A stretch of 6,005 nucleotides of DNA from an uncultured Bacilli bacterium. Lineage in GTDB: Bacteria > Bacillota_I > Bacilli_A > RF39 > UBA660. Position numbers and translations under genes: made by a program. This document shows positions 5,053-6,005 of the stretch, one piece after another. The stretch lies in the NCBI GenBank assembly GCA_934131695.1, contig CAKOZV010000034.1, positions 1-6,005 of the forward strand, given 5' to 3'. The notes beneath the pieces are model-generated. The model made no database searches. It was not told where the DNA came from and was given only the letters and a program-made list of their open reading frames with translations. Every line of letters starts with the position of its first letter. The first letter of the stretch is position 1.

Positions 5053-6005
5053 ATGAATTATTTAAAATTTAATCAAGAATTAGATGAATATTTAGATAGT
5101 CATAAATATTCATTTTATCTTTATACATTAAAATCTAATATAGAATTTTTAAAAGAAGCAAAGAAAAGGCTTGATCCTTTTAAAATTATAGGTAGTAATA
5201 AACTATGTTTAGAATGTAATCAATTTGTTGATGGAATGGAAACTCTTGATTTAGTAAGTGAGTTTTTAAACAGTATTGATAAACGTTATACTTATTATTT
5301 TGAAAAAAGTTTAAATGATGGAAGCTTTGGCTTTTGTGATTCTATTAATGACACTAAAGATTTTAGTAATAATGCCTATATCAGTAATAATAGAAATTTT
5401 TATAATGTTGCTTTTAATGGTACTATAACTGATGGGAAAACTCTTATTCATGAATTTTTTCACTATTTGAATTTAGATGCTTATTTAGCTTCTCCTGTTT
5501 TTTCTGAACTTATTTCCATTTATATGGAAAATAAATACTTAGATTTTATTTATGAAAAAGGTTATTCCAAAAATGATATTGCTGTCAGTAGATTATTTAG
5601 ATATCTTTCTTATAATTACTCTTGTAACAAATTATATAATGATAGCATTTTATTAAATATTAAAGATAAGATAGGTTATATAGATGAAGACAGTTATCAA
5701 TTTATTATTGATTATAGAGAAAAACTTGATTTTCCCAATATGACTAAGGATGAATACTTATTTATTTTGCATACTTTAGTAAATGATATTAATGGTTTTG
5801 ATAAGAATAATCCTAGAAAAAATATAAGATTTAGACCGGACTTTATATATAGATACTTTATTGGAACGGCATATAGTAGTTATTTATTAAAAGAAGAAGA
5901 TAGCTTAGAAGATGTCTTATTATTAAATGATTCTTTAATCTATGATAAGAAATTACCTATATTTAAATGTTTTGAGTTGTTAGGAATTGATGAGGTTAAT
6001 TTTGA
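5053..6005 (+). CDS. Zinc-metallopeptidase-like protein (HEFFH motif), truncated by the window end
   Basis: The frame is open from ATG 5053 to the right edge: 317 codons, no stop. The zinc-binding motif HExxH is at residues 133-137 (LIHEFFHYLNL). Downstream, E152 in SELISIYME (151-159) resembles the 'E..S...E' glutamate helix of gluzincins such as M3 oligopeptidases. The spacing of 14 residues from H137 is shorter than in classic M3 enzymes, so E159 is an alternative ligand. Upstream lies a helical domain of about 130 residues, as expected for a capping domain. There is no signal peptide or membrane segment, so an intracellular peptidase is likely. The start is set by GGGGAG at 5038-5043, 9 nt before ATG. 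It directly follows the tspO relic and runs in the same direction as the large gene, with no clear promoter of its own. HEFFH is seen; family membership is inferred. Confidence 0.8.
   Translation, partial: MNYLKFNQELDEYLDSHKYSFYLYTLKSNIEFLKEAKKRLDPFKIIGSNKLCLECNQFVDGMETLDLVSEFLNSIDKRYTYYFEKSLNDGSFGFCDSINDTKDFSNNAYISNNRNFYNVAFNGTITDGKTLIHEFFHYLNLDAYLASPVFSELISIYMENKYLDFIYEKGYSKNDIAVSRLFRYLSYNYSCNKLYNDSILLNIKDKIGYIDEDSYQFIIDYREKLDFPNMTKDEYLFILHTLVNDINGFDKNNPRKNIRFRPDFIYRYFIGTAYSSYLLKEEDSLEDVLLLNDSLIYDKKLPIFKCFELLGIDEVNF

Noticed and set aside
1..6005. CRISPR array
   Set aside because: No regularly spaced repeat of 25-40 nt with unique spacers was seen anywhere; the repeats found are isolated pairs.

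Overview
The window is strongly AT-rich. It carries strong AGGAGG-type ribosome binding sites, TAA stops on every intact gene and a tRNA-Arg with an encoded CCA end. This points to a low-GC Firmicute or related Bacilli/Mollicutes-like lineage, probably host-associated. TGG encodes Trp in the genes read, and I see no need for a non-standard code. Genus cannot be fixed from the sequence.

Layout. (1) Positions 1-420 hold no protein gene that I can support. They contain what looks like the right-hand end of an insertion sequence lying mostly off the left edge (inward-facing terminator plus a terminal-repeat-like motif ending in ACTCCC). A complete tRNA-Arg(CCT) follows, with its own promoter and terminator, then an AT-rich stretch with two adjacent dyads around a further ACTCCCAC core. 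(2) Positions 425-1973 are a compact three-gene operon on the minus strand: a Nudix hydrolase, a small membrane-anchored coiled-coil protein and a class I SAM-dependent methyltransferase, with gaps of 1 and 18 nt. (3) Positions 1974-2191 are a divergent promoter region. The minus-strand promoter overlaps a second copy of the ACTCCCATT repeat, and the plus-strand promoter overlaps an imperfect dyad. (4) Positions 2192-4582 encode a 796-residue protein I do not recognise by name, with a globular middle and a long C-terminal coiled coil. Spaced H, R/YVSCS and YSEVV motifs raise the possibility of an ADP-ribosyltransferase-like fold. (5) Positions 4623-5030 are a decayed tspO (TspO/MBR) gene with frameshifts and internal stops. 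(6) From 5053 to the right edge runs a partial gene for a HEFFH zinc-metallopeptidase-like protein.

How it works together. The minus-strand operon looks like a small accessory module: nucleotide-type hydrolase, membrane coiled coil and methyltransferase. It sits between repeats that may be insertion-sequence ends next to a tRNA gene. The two plus-strand genes (2192 and 5053) are co-directional and separated only by the tspO relic, so they could share a transcript. Whether their products cooperate cannot be told from the sequence. The ART-like and mobile-element readings are inferences. The Nudix, methyltransferase, tRNA and tspO-pseudogene calls rest on clear motifs.
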